Shown piece after piece: positions 8,588-17,747 of a DNA stretch of 64,000 nt. The stretch lies in NCBI RefSeq assembly GCF_020700235.1, contig NZ_CP085301.1, positions 2,294,001-2,358,000 of the forward strand, given 5' to 3'. A program made the position numbers and the translations under genes. The stretch's first letter is position 1, and each line of letters starts with the position of its first letter. Under the pieces are notes generated by a model, which was not told where the DNA came from, searched no databases, and saw only the letters and a program-made list of their open reading frames with translations. This stretch comes from Haladaptatus pallidirubidus (GTDB lineage Archaea; Halobacteriota; Halobacteria; Halobacteriales; Haladaptataceae).

Positions 8588-9922
8588 TCAGCCGTCGGAT
8601 TGTTCGCCGCCGTAAGCACCCGTTTTCCGCAGTTCGCCGCGTTTTTCGAGGACGCTCGGGGTTCGGCAGACGCCGCGGGCACCGGTCGCCTGCGGGACGG
8701 TACAGTTGTTGCAGTTCTCACAGATTGCCGACCGTTTCGATTCTTCGCTCCGTTCGCCGAGAATTCGGGCCGGAAGCCGAGGTTCCGCGTAAAACGGACG
8801 ACCCATCCCCACGGCGTCGCAGTCGCCGCCTCCGAGCAGCCGGTCGATTTCGTCTCGGTTTCGAATGCCGCCTTCCGCGAGAACCGGTACCGAAACTCGA
8901 CTCGCGACTCGACTGGTGAACGGACGGTTCCACGCCGAGTCGAAGTCGTACTTTTTGGACTGAAACCAGTTGAGGAAAGCCACCATTCCCGCCCGCGTTT
9001 TGCTTCCGAACGCGTCAGCGTAACCCTCGCGGAATCGCTCGTCGCGCCACGCACAAGCCGGGAACGCACCGCGGACGATGCTCGCGTCCCAGAACACGGA
9101 GGCCTGTACGGGAACGAGCGCGTCGAATCCGATCGCCGTCAGTCGATCGCAGATTCGAACGCCATCGGAAAGCGAAAGGTGCTTTCGGACGAACCGCGGC
9201 GCAGTCGTTTCGGCGGGCACCTTCGTCATAATCGGCACGTCCGGGCCGACTCGCCTCCGAATCTCGTCGTGGACGAGTTCGAGAAACCGAGTTCGTTCGG
9301 CCAGCGACCCGCCGAACTCGTCGGTTCGGCGGTTGTAAAACGGCGAGAGAAACTGCTGGACGATGCCCATGTTCGCCCCGGCGATGTGGATTCCGTCGTA
9401 GCCCGCATCGATGGCGTAGCTGGCACTTCTGCCGAAATCTTCGGCGAGGTCGTACACCTCCGCCGTGCCGAGGACGTGCGCGTCGTAGGAAAGAAATCCA
9501 ACGCGGTCGAGCGCCCGAAGCACTGGCGGCGGGCGCGAGACGGCGAGCTGTCGCAAGTCGGAATTTTCCGCGCGATAGCCCGCGTGCCACGTCTCCATGC
9601 TCCGGAGACCGCCGTGTTCCAACTGGACGAAGATTCGACTTCCGCGGTCGTGAATCGCGTCCGTCAGTCGGGTTAGTTTCGAGACGAACGCCGGGTCGTG
9701 AACCCGCGTCATCCCCGGCGCGGCACAGCCACCCTCCCCGCGAACGATGGTTGCACCCTGACAAATAAGCCCGACTTCCGACTCGGCCGCGGGTGTGAGT
9801 TCCCGAATCAGGGCGTCAACCGCGTCCGGACCGTTACCAGCGCATTCGAGGAGCGGGGCGCGATAGAGTCGATTCGGTAGTTCGACGCCCGCGATTTCGA
9901 GTGGATCTTCCAGTTCGGCCAC
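8588..9922 (-). CDS. NADH:flavin oxidoreductase, old yellow enzyme family, with a cysteine-rich C-terminus
   Basis: The 444-residue protein is a TIM-barrel FMN oxidoreductase of the old yellow enzyme family: DPLEIAGVELPNRLYRAPL at the N-terminus, QLEHGG, the HIAGANMGIVQQFLSP segment and EFGGSLAERTRF. Near the C-terminus it has CENCNNC followed about 12 residues later by another Cys. This resembles the Fe-S ligand pattern of 2,4-dienoyl-CoA-reductase-type enzymes, but the FAD/NAD domain those enzymes carry is absent. The open frame extends back to 10417, but that extension runs antisense across the next gene and is not family-like, so I chose the GTG at 9922 just before the conserved start. 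The substrate is unknown. Confidence 0.78.
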   Translation of the reverse strand: MAELEDPLEIAGVELPNRLYRAPLLECAGNGPDAVDALIRELTPAAESEVGLICQGATIVRGEGGCAAPGMTRVHDPAFVSKLTRLTDAIHDRGSRIFVQLEHGGLRSMETWHAGYRAENSDLRQLAVSRPPPVLRALDRVGFLSYDAHVLGTAEVYDLAEDFGRSASYAIDAGYDGIHIAGANMGIVQQFLSPFYNRRTDEFGGSLAERTRFLELVHDEIRRRVGPDVPIMTKVPAETTAPRFVRKHLSLSDGVRICDRLTAIGFDALVPVQASVFWDASIVRGAFPACAWRDERFREGYADAFGSKTRAGMVAFLNWFQSKKYDFDSAWNRPFTSRVASRVSVPVLAEGGIRNRDEIDRLLGGGDCDAVGMGRPFYAEPRLPARILGERSEESKRSAICENCNNCTVPQATGARGVCRTPSVLEKRGELRKTGAYGGEQSDG

Positions 9923-9981
9923 GTTGCGTTTGGCTTCGGCGGGTTTCGGGGTAAAGGTTTGTGGGGAGGTGGCGGCGGGCG

Positions 9982-10002
9982 GGCAGGCCAGCGGCCTGCC
10001 CA
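9982..10002. repeat. Perfect GC-rich hairpin between divergent genes
   Basis: Two 9-base arms (GGGCAGGCC and GGCCTGCCC) are exact complements around a three-base loop. The hairpin lies between the divergently transcribed oxidoreductase (start 9922) and the SHOCT-domain gene (start 10076), with no T-run on either side. It could be a regulator site or a leader structure for the oxidoreductase. Confidence 0.5.
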
Positions 10003-10075
10003 CCCTGTCACTCGCGGTCGTTCGGCACCATAGCAAAGGTGATACTTTATAACTAGTAGCAGTAAACCACCACGC

Positions 10076-10540
10076 ATGAGCGACACGCCCCGTGAACGCC
10101 TCTACGAAAAAGCGACGGAAATCACGTCCACGGTGGTCACGGGATTCTGGCTCGTGGCTCTCATCACCGGGCAAGACTGGTGGCTCGCGGCCATGCTCCT
10201 CGGCTACATGGTCATCGTTCCGGTGGTCGCCCTCCTGTTCGAGGACGAGAAAGCGGACGAAAGCTGGTGGGACGCGATGTGGAACGACGACTGGTGGGAC
10301 GACATGTGGGACTGGTCGGGCGGGAGTGGAAAATCGACGAAGTCCGAAGATTCCGCGGAAGCGACCGAACCGAACAACAGAGACGCCCTCGAAACGCTTA
10401 GAAACCGATACGCCCACGGTGAACTCACGGACGACCAGTTCGAGCGCAAACTGGAACGGCTCATGGAAACCGAAACGATAGAGGACGTGGAAGACCGGTT
10501 TCGTGCGGAGGAACGCGAACGCCTTCGGGAGCGAGAATAG
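10076..10540 (+). CDS. SHOCT-domain membrane protein
   Basis: The 154-residue protein has two hydrophobic segments in its first 60 residues, then a tryptophan- and aspartate-rich stretch (WWDAMWNDDWWDDMWDW) and an acidic linker. It ends with a SHOCT domain near residues 98-125 (LETLRNRYAHGELTDDQFERKL), a short C-terminal helix pair common in haloarchaeal membrane proteins. A charged helical tail follows. The start is supported by an AT-rich box about 25-35 bases upstream (ATACTTTATAAC). Function unknown; SHOCT domains are thought to mediate oligomerisation. Confidence 0.8.
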   Translation: MSDTPRERLYEKATEITSTVVTGFWLVALITGQDWWLAAMLLGYMVIVPVVALLFEDEKADESWWDAMWNDDWWDDMWDWSGGSGKSTKSEDSAEATEPNNRDALETLRNRYAHGELTDDQFERKLERLMETETIEDVEDRFRAEERERLRERE

Positions 10541-10571
10541 CCGAAATCCGATTTGACTACTTTTACCACGT

Positions 10572-12299
10572 CTACTCCCCTTCGGCCCACGAACTCAGCG
10601 TCTGCTGAACCGCCGCCTCACCGACTGCCCGCCCGAGAATATCGTACCCGGCGCGTTCGCTGCGGTCGTTCGCGGAGGCGATGAGGCGCGAGACGATGAA
10701 TTCGGGTGTCGATTTCCCGACCGTGTCGAATCTCGGCTGGTAGTCCACGAGCAGTTCAAGGTCGTCGTCTAGCCCCTCTGCGAAGATACCGTCCTTGCGG
10801 GCTTGGTCGGGGAGCGGGTTCAAATCCTCCGCGAGGTGGGTGACGAAGACGCCGAGCGCCCCGCGGTCTACCGACAGGCTGACGAGTCCGTGCAGGAGGT
10901 TGGCCGCGCTTCCGGGCTCCGTAATCGCCTCGAACTCGTCCACGAGCATGAGGGTTCGTCCGTCGTTCGTGAGCGGCGGGACGATATTTCGAAGGGTGGA
11001 TTCTAGCACCCCTGCGTTGAAACTGGCGTGTCTCCGGTGGAAGACGATGGTGTCCGACATCGAAATCTGTGCGCGCTCGGCGGGCACGGGAAGCCCCATC
11101 TGGGCCAGCAGGGCGACCTGACAGAGCGTTTCGAGCAGGGTCGTTTTCCCGCCGCTGTTCGCGCCGGTGAGGACGGTAACCCGATCGCCTTTCGGCGGCC
11201 CGGCGACGCCGTGCTCACCGATTCCGTAGGTGACAGGTTGAACGTCTCCGGTCCCGGTGACGAGAAACAGGTTTCGCGCGTCTTCGACCGCGAATCCCTC
11301 GTCCACGAACTCGGGTCGCGTGAGGGAAAATTCGTCCGCGAACCTGGCGAGCGAGAGCGAGACAGCGAGGTCGTTGACAGCGGAAACCGCGGCGTCGATG
11401 GAGTCGCGGGCGTCCTCGATTCTGGTTTCGAGTTCCGCCACGACCGTCGATTCGCGTTGCTCGACGACGGTTCGCTGTTTGGCGACGAGTTCGCGGAGCG
11501 ACCCGCCGACGAAGTCGGTGGCGTCGCTTGCCTCCCCGACGGTCGCATCGCGGATTCGCTGCGGATCAATGTCGGTTTCGTGAGCGACGTGTTCGACGTA
11601 GCTTTCCCGGAACTCGTCCGGATTTCGTACGTTTCCTGACTGTACCGCTTCGAGAACGTCTATCGCCCCGCTTTCGAGTCGTTCGACCGCCGTCAACGCT
11701 TTGCGGCGGCGGTCGAGTTCGTCGTCCGCACTCTCGGCAACCCGGCCGCCGTCGAGTTTGCCGACCGCACCGACCGCGGCGTTGAGCGCGTCGGAGTCGA
11801 TGTCCGCGACGGGGGCGAACGCCCCCTCGGTCGTTCCGGTCGTCTGCAGTGCGAGGGCTGTCTCGACGGCAGTTCGTTCGCTTCCGTCGTACTGTTCGAA
11901 CGCGGCGAGAACCGATTCGCGCTCGACGTCGGAGAGGTCGTCCCACGACGTGACGGCGTCCATCACCGAATCGAGTCGGTCAGCCGCTTCTTCGGGGGAA
12001 CGAACCGGTGTCATGACACGAATCCGGTCGCCAGCGTCGGGGGTCACCGCGTAGTCGCTGGCGAGGTCGAGAAGCGATTTGTACACCGACCGGGTGTCCC
12101 GGGTCGCCAGCACGGCCATCCCCTCGCCGCCGTTGGCCTGTCGAAGTATCCGAGTCGCCCGACCTCTCGACAGCCCCGCATTCGACAGAACGCGGACGTT
12201 ACTCGCTTCGATGGCCTGAATCGCCCGTTCGACCCCGAGTTCGGTTTCTAGCAGGTCGCTCGTCTTCGGTCCCACGCCCCAGTAATCCTCCAACCTCAT
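10572..12299 (-). CDS. MutS-like DNA-repair ATPase with N-terminal helix-hairpin-helix
   Basis: The 575-residue protein begins with a helix-hairpin-helix-like region (LEDYWGVGPKTSDLLE) and a long helical middle. It ends with the MutS-type ABC ATPase: Walker A GANSGGKT near 379-386, then a Q-loop region and Walker B LMLVDEF. It lacks the mismatch-recognition and connector domains of full MutS, so it fits the short archaeal MutS5-type group. These are proposed to act in recombination or oxidative-damage repair rather than classic mismatch repair. I chose the ATG at 12299, where the conserved HhH begins; the open frame to 12401 would overlap the divergent regulator. The short divergent spacer probably holds both promoters. 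Confidence 0.82.
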   Translation of the reverse strand: MRLEDYWGVGPKTSDLLETELGVERAIQAIEASNVRVLSNAGLSRGRATRILRQANGGEGMAVLATRDTRSVYKSLLDLASDYAVTPDAGDRIRVMTPVRSPEEAADRLDSVMDAVTSWDDLSDVERESVLAAFEQYDGSERTAVETALALQTTGTTEGAFAPVADIDSDALNAAVGAVGKLDGGRVAESADDELDRRRKALTAVERLESGAIDVLEAVQSGNVRNPDEFRESYVEHVAHETDIDPQRIRDATVGEASDATDFVGGSLRELVAKQRTVVEQRESTVVAELETRIEDARDSIDAAVSAVNDLAVSLSLARFADEFSLTRPEFVDEGFAVEDARNLFLVTGTGDVQPVTYGIGEHGVAGPPKGDRVTVLTGANSGGKTTLLETLCQVALLAQMGLPVPAERAQISMSDTIVFHRRHASFNAGVLESTLRNIVPPLTNDGRTLMLVDEFEAITEPGSAANLLHGLVSLSVDRGALGVFVTHLAEDLNPLPDQARKDGIFAEGLDDDLELLVDYQPRFDTVGKSTPEFIVSRLIASANDRSERAGYDILGRAVGEAAVQQTLSSWAEGE

Positions 12300-12378
12300 A
12301 CCTGTCGGCTGACACCCGTCGGTATTAACGATTCCCGTTCGACCGAAAGATAAAGACGGTGAGTCGAATAATAATATT

Positions 12379-15165
12379 ATGCCCTCTAGGTCAGAATACA
12401 AATTGGAAGCGCGAATCCTTCATATCGGCGATAGCCACGTCGAGATAGGGAATTCGGGAGATGTCGAACGAGCGACAGGGGAACGGGAAATCGTCGACAA
12501 CCTCGGAACGGTCGGTTGTATTCTCTGTGAACACGCACCGCCCGACTACGATGCGCGGTCGTCTCTCGAAACGGTTCGTAAACACGATTCGAACCTCCCA
12601 GTTCTCGTCCTCACTGACGACGAAACCGTTATCGCTGACGTTCTCGCGGGGGATGCGACCGACTGCGTTCGGCCCGACAGACCGGAGCTGTTGACCCACC
12701 GAATCGAGCGCACAATCGAGCAATATCGGGATCAACACGCGCGGTCGCGGACGGAGGCGCTACTCGCAGGGATGCCGGACGCTATCGTCAGGATATGCGA
12801 GGATGGCATCATCAAGTGCGCCAACGACGGCGTCGAGCGTATTTTCGGCTACGCACCGGACGACCTCGTCGGATCCCCGTTGACGGAACTGATACCGAAG
12901 CGACTGCAATCGACATACCGGAAATCGCTCGCTCGATACGTCGAAACTGGCGAACGACAGGTCGATTGGGAGTACGTCGAGACAACCGCCCAACATCGAA
13001 ACGGGGGCGAAATTCCGGTCGCACTGTCGTTCCGCGAGGGAGAGTACGACGGTGAGCGAGCGATTACCGGAATCATCCGCGATATCTCGAAGCGAAAACG
13101 GGTCGAAGCGAAACTCGAACAGTCGCGCGAGCGCTATCGAAAAGTGATAGAGACGAGTCCGGAGGCGCTTCTCGTCGCCGACACGGAAACGGGCACCATC
13201 GTCGAAGCGAATCCGGCCGCCGAAACCCTCCTCGGACGCCCGCGGGACGAAATCGTGGGGATGCACCACTCGGAGATTCACCCCGCCGAACGTCGCGCGT
13301 TCTATCGACATATCTTCGACCAACACGCGGAACGCGGCGGCGTCACGAAAGATGCGACCGGCGTCAAAATCGCCCGACCGGACGGAACGGAGATTCCGGT
13401 GGAAGTCAGTTCGAACGTAGCGGAGTTCGGCGACCAGCAGGTGCTCCACGCCATTTTTAAGGACGTATCGGAGCGAAACGAGCGCGAGCGAAACCTCGAT
13501 AGGCTTCGCTCGGCGACGCGCGACCTGATGCGGGCGGAAACGAAAGAAGAAATCTGCGAGATAGCGGTGTCGGCGGCGAGCGAATTACTCGACCTCTCGC
13601 TCTGTGGCATCTATCTCGTAGACCCCGAGGAGTGCGTCCTTCGGCCCGCCGTCGTGACGGAGCAAACGGAGGAGATACCGGACGAAATACCCGAATTCGA
13701 GGCCGAACGCGCGCTGGCGTGGTCGGTGTTCGAATCCGGCGAAGCAACCGTCTTCGAAGACCTGAAAGACGAGCCACGGGGATACAACCCGGAAACGCCA
13801 GTCGAAACGGAACTCATACTGCCGCTGGCCGACCACGGTGTTTTCTTAGCCGGGTCGGTGTTCGAAACCGAACTCGACGAGCACGTCCACGATTTAGCGG
13901 AAATCCTGGCGGCCAACGTGCAATCGGCACTCGACCGGGCCGAGCGCGAAGAGACGCTCTCAAAGCACCGCGAGGAGTTAGAAGAACTCAACCGCATCAA
14001 CGCGGTTATCCGCGACGTTGACCGAACGCTGGTGCAAGCGACGAATCGAGGAGAGATAGAATCCGCGGTCGCGGAACGGTTAGTGACGGTGGAACCGTAT
14101 CAGTTCACGTGGGTCGGCGAGTACGACGCCAACTCGAAAAGCGTTCATCCGGTCGCACACGCCGGGGACGAGGATGGAAAGCGCTACCTCGAATCGGTTA
14201 TCAGACCGGACGACGAGGGTCGCGGACCGGCGACGAAGGCTTTAGAAACGAGAAGCGTCGTCGTCATTGCGGACACCGCCACCGACCCGACGTTCGAATC
14301 GTGGCGGGAGGCGTCACTCGATAAGGGTTTTCGGTCGCTCGCTGCCATCCCGATTCGGTACGACGAGACCTGTTACGGCGTTCTCGTCGTTCACGCGAAT
14401 CGAACCGGCGCGTTCGATTCGCGTGAACGGGCGGTGCTGGCCGAACTCGGCGAAACCATCGGACTCGCGATTGCCGGAATCGAGAGTCGAAAGGCGCTCG
14501 TCTCGGACTGCGTGGTCGAGGTGGAAATCGAATCGAAGGACGCGGACAATCTCTTCGTCCAACTACCGCAGGAGGTCGGATGTGAGCTCGGCCTGCTCGG
14601 AACCACACTCACGTCGGACGGCTCGCTCCTTTGCTTCGTAACCGTGTCGGATGCGCAATCCTCGGACGTTCTCGACTGGGTGTCCGAGTTTGAGCAAATA
14701 GCGGACAGTCGAATTCTCCACGAAACCGAAATGGAGTGCGTCATCGAACTCCGGTACGAAAGAGCGCCGTTCGTCACGGCGCTGGCGGATAGGGGGGCGA
14801 CGATTGCGAGCGCGGAAGCAGACGAGGACGGCGGGCGGGCGGTCGTCGAACTCCCGACGACCGCGAACGTTCGGGGGACGGTCGAAACCATTCGGGAGAT
14901 GTATCCGGACGTGCGCGTCGTCGCACAGCGCGAACGGGAAAAGCCCGAACCGACCGTGACGGAGTTCCGAACGACGTTGGACGAATCGCTGACCGACTGT
15001 CAGTGGGCGGCGTTGGAGACCGCCTATCTCGCCGGGTTTTTCGAATGGCCGCGAAACAGCACGGGCGAAGACGTGGCGGCGTCACTGGGGGTGTCACCGC
15101 CGACGTTTCACCAACATCTGCGACGTGCGCAGTCGAAACTGCTCGGAACGTTCTTCGATCGGTGA
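12379..15165 (+). CDS. PAS/GAF sensor with bat domain and HTH-10 output (bacterio-opsin activator-like)
   Basis: The 928-residue single-component regulator has, in order, a receiver-like N-terminus (about 10-110), two PAS domains (about 127-245 and 250-365), two GAF domains (about 375-515 and 530-690), a bat-type domain (about 700-850) and a C-terminal HTH-10 DNA-binding domain (about 870-928, ending in SPPTFHQHLRRAQSKLLG). This is the layout of haloarchaeal bat-like regulators, which sense light, oxygen or redox state. The receiver part looks degenerate (VLVLTDDETVIADVL). The gene is divergent from the MutS-like gene, followed 30 bases later by the DUF389 gene. No bacteriorhodopsin or carotenoid genes are in the window, so the target is unknown. 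Confidence 0.88.
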   Translation: MPSRSEYKLEARILHIGDSHVEIGNSGDVERATGEREIVDNLGTVGCILCEHAPPDYDARSSLETVRKHDSNLPVLVLTDDETVIADVLAGDATDCVRPDRPELLTHRIERTIEQYRDQHARSRTEALLAGMPDAIVRICEDGIIKCANDGVERIFGYAPDDLVGSPLTELIPKRLQSTYRKSLARYVETGERQVDWEYVETTAQHRNGGEIPVALSFREGEYDGERAITGIIRDISKRKRVEAKLEQSRERYRKVIETSPEALLVADTETGTIVEANPAAETLLGRPRDEIVGMHHSEIHPAERRAFYRHIFDQHAERGGVTKDATGVKIARPDGTEIPVEVSSNVAEFGDQQVLHAIFKDVSERNERERNLDRLRSATRDLMRAETKEEICEIAVSAASELLDLSLCGIYLVDPEECVLRPAVVTEQTEEIPDEIPEFEAERALAWSVFESGEATVFEDLKDEPRGYNPETPVETELILPLADHGVFLAGSVFETELDEHVHDLAEILAANVQSALDRAEREETLSKHREELEELNRINAVIRDVDRTLVQATNRGEIESAVAERLVTVEPYQFTWVGEYDANSKSVHPVAHAGDEDGKRYLESVIRPDDEGRGPATKALETRSVVVIADTATDPTFESWREASLDKGFRSLAAIPIRYDETCYGVLVVHANRTGAFDSRERAVLAELGETIGLAIAGIESRKALVSDCVVEVEIESKDADNLFVQLPQEVGCELGLLGTTLTSDGSLLCFVTVSDAQSSDVLDWVSEFEQIADSRILHETEMECVIELRYERAPFVTALADRGATIASAEADEDGGRAVVELPTTANVRGTVETIREMYPDVRVVAQREREKPEPTVTEFRTTLDESLTDCQWAALETAYLAGFFEWPRNSTGEDVAASLGVSPPTFHQHLRRAQSKLLGTFFDR

Positions 15166-15195
15166 AGTTTTTATTACCGGGTCGGTTGTTTCGCC

Positions 15196-16473
15196 ATGCG
15201 TCTCATTCAGGCCCTCGTTCCGGACGACTGCCGGGACGCTGTTCTCGCCGTTTTAGACGACGAGCGTATCGATTACGTCCTCACGCGAGAAGAGAGCAAC
15301 GGCGACAACTCGGCCATCGTCCAGTTTCCGCTTCCGACGCAGGCCGTTGACAGGGTTCTCTCCGAGCTTCGAGATGCAGGTCTCTCCGACGATTACACCG
15401 TCATCGGAAGCGTGGAAACGGCACAGACGTCGAACATCGAGGAACTAGAGGACAAGTTCGTCAAGGGTGGCGACGAGGACGACAGCATCGCCACTGACGA
15501 AATCCGCACGAAAGCGCTCGGGATGAATCCGAGTCCGGTGACGTACTATGCGATGACCGTTCTCTCGGCAATCGTCGCCACCGCCGGACTCCTGCTCGAC
15601 TCGCCCGCCATCGTGGTCGGGTCGATGGTCATCGCGCCGCAAGTCGGGTCGGCGATGACATCGAGCGTCGGCCTCGTGCTGAACGACCGCCACATGATTA
15701 TCGACGGGTTACGCTCGCAGATTCTTGGGCTGGGCGTCGCTATCGTCAGCGCGACGATTTTCGGATGGGCGTTGAAATCGGCACAGTTCATCCCGCCGTC
15801 GCTCAACGTGGTGACGGTGAATCAGATAAGTCAGCGCATTTCACCCGGCTTTCTATCGGTGGCGGTCGGTTTGTGTGCAGGGGCGGCAGGGGCGCTCGGC
15901 CTCGCAACTGCCTTGCCGGTTTCGCTCGTCGGTGTCATGATCGCCGCGGCGCTCATCCCCGCGGCGGCAGCGGTCGGAATCGGACTCGCGTGGGGGCCGC
16001 CAGTTATCGCACTCGGCGCGTTCGTCCTACTGGTCGTGAACACGGTTTCCATCAACGCCGCAGGCGGTGGCGTGCTGTATATACTCGGCTATCGACCGGT
16101 CGAAGGAACGACGATTCGAAAGGCGGCCCCGACCCTCGTTGCCGCCGTCGTCCTGCTCGCCGCCCTTTCGGGGTCGGGACTGGTGATGACCAAGCAAATG
16201 CAGACGGAAAACGCCGTCAACGAGGAGGTTCAGTCCGTACTCGAACAAGACCGGTACCAGCAACTTGAACTCGTCAAAATACAGGTCGAATTCGACGACA
16301 TGGGAGTTCTCGACAACAGTCAGGAGATCACCGTCGTCGTCCGTCGCCCGACCAACGAACCATATCCGCAGTTGTCCGAACGGTTTGCGAGCGAAATTGC
16401 TGGGCGACTCGACGGACAGACGATAGTCGAAGTGGAGTTCACCGAGAGCCAGCGGTCAACGGTGAGAACGTAA
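15196..16473 (+). CDS. DUF389 / TIGR00341-family membrane protein
   Basis: The 425-residue protein has an N-terminal soluble ACT-like regulatory region (about 1-95), then a hydrophobic core from about 115 to 335 with roughly seven membrane helices and the family motif region AIVVGSMVIAPQVGSAM. A soluble C-terminal tail follows. The family is widespread in haloarchaea and of unknown function, often guessed to be a transporter or channel. It starts only 30 bases after the sensor-regulator and may be read from the same transcript. Its 3' end overlaps the convergent protease gene by 35 bases. Confidence 0.82.
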   Translation: MRLIQALVPDDCRDAVLAVLDDERIDYVLTREESNGDNSAIVQFPLPTQAVDRVLSELRDAGLSDDYTVIGSVETAQTSNIEELEDKFVKGGDEDDSIATDEIRTKALGMNPSPVTYYAMTVLSAIVATAGLLLDSPAIVVGSMVIAPQVGSAMTSSVGLVLNDRHMIIDGLRSQILGLGVAIVSATIFGWALKSAQFIPPSLNVVTVNQISQRISPGFLSVAVGLCAGAAGALGLATALPVSLVGVMIAAALIPAAAAVGIGLAWGPPVIALGAFVLLVVNTVSINAAGGGVLYILGYRPVEGTTIRKAAPTLVAAVVLLAALSGSGLVMTKQMQTENAVNEEVQSVLEQDRYQQLELVKIQVEFDDMGVLDNSQEITVVVRRPTNEPYPQLSERFASEIAGRLDGQTIVEVEFTESQRSTVRT

Positions 16474-17584
16474 AACCGTAGTGGTTCGTGATTCGGTAGG
16501 CCGACGTTCCCCAGATGTAATCCTCGCCGGGCCACCACGTCCGGGCGTTGTTGAACCCGCCGACGAGAACGCCAGATTCCGGATTTTCCGGGTCGGTATG
16601 GTAGTTGACGCTTCCGCTGTCGCCGTCGGTGAAATCCGACTGTGACCCCCATTTCAGTTGACCGCGCTTGCACACCTTTCCGTAGGCGCAGGTCAGTCCG
16701 TCGATAGCGTGGAGTTGTCCGTCGGAGTGGCCCGACCGAAACGCGACTTTTTCCAGTTTCTCACCGCGCGCTTTGAGTTCGGCAAGCCCCTCGCGCGTGA
16801 ACTGTCCGACGACGGTGGACGGTGATGCACCGAAAATCTCGTTCGTCGGTCGAAATCCGCCCGTGGGATCGATGCGGACGAAATCGTCGAGTTGGTAGCC
16901 TCTTCGAACCTCGCCGATCTTCCGCGGATCGCCGTCGCCGTGGACGAAGAACGGTTCGCCGCTGTGCTGTTCGGCATCGCCGCCGAAAACGTGGTTTGAG
17001 GTGGCGAAAAACGGGGACGTTCCGTCGTACATCGCGGGGGCGAGCGTTCCGGCGGAGTCTCGGGAGCCGCATTTGACACCACCGGGAACTAGTTTCCCAC
17101 CGAACGAATCCGACCGGTCGTTGCGGGTCGCTCCCGACGGAGTCGATCCGACGCGGTTCAGTTCGACAGCCACGTCGCCGACGTGCTCCGGAACCGCGCC
17201 ACCGACCTCGCTTCCGGTTACGTCGACCGAGAGCGCGGCGTTTCGGCCGCCGAACTCCCCCGGAACGACGGCGCTCCCGACGACGCCCGGTGTTGAAGCC
17301 ACGTTGAGTCTGCGGTGGGCGTCGAAGGCGGAGCGGAGGTCTTCGAACCAATCCGCTGAAACCATCGTCGTTCGCGGCTTAAGGTTGTTTTCGTGCGCGT
17401 ATACGAGCGGAACCTCGTTCCGACCCGCCGCTTTCACGTCGTCCGGCGTGAGTAGCGTCGCCATCGAACCAAATCCGGCCCCGAGAAGTGTCGAAACGAA
17501 GCGTCGTCTGCCCATGGTCCTGAATCGTCCGCCGAACGTCGAGCGCGTCGCTGGCCGTCGCTCTCTGTCGCCTTGATTTTCCAT
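16439..17584 (-). CDS. Tat-exported trypsin-like serine protease homologue
   Basis: The 381-residue protein has a twin-arginine signal (GRRRFV at 25-30, then a hydrophobic GAGFGSMATLL), so it is folded before export. The mature part looks like a chymotrypsin-fold protease: a His in FATSNHVFGG (about residue 198), an Asp-containing segment QLDDFVRID, and the serine in DGDSGS (about residue 323) followed by GVLVGG. Neighbouring motifs are only loosely canonical, so activity is inferred. I chose the ATG at 17584; in-frame alternatives are 17647 and 17515, the last sitting directly before the RRR. The last 35 bases overlap the convergent DUF389 gene. Confidence 0.7.
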   Translation of the reverse strand: MENQGDRERRPATRSTFGGRFRTMGRRRFVSTLLGAGFGSMATLLTPDDVKAAGRNEVPLVYAHENNLKPRTTMVSADWFEDLRSAFDAHRRLNVASTPGVVGSAVVPGEFGGRNAALSVDVTGSEVGGAVPEHVGDVAVELNRVGSTPSGATRNDRSDSFGGKLVPGGVKCGSRDSAGTLAPAMYDGTSPFFATSNHVFGGDAEQHSGEPFFVHGDGDPRKIGEVRRGYQLDDFVRIDPTGGFRPTNEIFGASPSTVVGQFTREGLAELKARGEKLEKVAFRSGHSDGQLHAIDGLTCAYGKVCKRGQLKWGSQSDFTDGDSGSVNYHTDPENPESGVLVGGFNNARTWWPGEDYIWGTSAYRITNHYGFTFSPLTAGSR

Positions 17585-17729
17585 CGTGTCGTCTCCCCAT
17601 TCTCGGTACGCAGTACGACGGGGGAGTATTTGAAATTCGACCGTCAAGTTCAGCGGGAGAAACGAAAAATCATCGGGAAAACGCAGAGAGCATTTTAGGC
17701 CCGCCGAAAAATGGGAAGTTTTACGTATC

Positions 17730-17745
17730 TTTAGGTAAGCCTAAA
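17730..17745. promoter_or_regulatory. Iron-regulator (DtxR/Idr-type) operator upstream of the ferric-siderophore binding protein
   Basis: TTTAGGTAAGCCTAAA is a dyad with perfect six-base arms around TAAG, two bases before the start at 17748. It closely resembles the TTAGG-N-CCTAA sites bound by bacterial DtxR and by the haloarchaeal Idr regulators. Its position over the likely transcription start suggests repression when iron is plentiful. A second site of the same form lies at 19227-19242. Confidence 0.78.
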
Positions 17746-17747
17746 AC

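Noticed and set aside
9923..10417. Long N-terminal extension of the old yellow enzyme frame
   Set aside because: It runs antisense over the SHOCT gene, has biased composition and lacks family similarity; the GTG at 9922 fits the conserved start.
10808..10822. GGGTTCAAATCC looks like a tRNA T-loop
   Set aside because: It lies inside the MutS-like gene in a conserved coding frame, and no acceptor or anticodon stems surround it.
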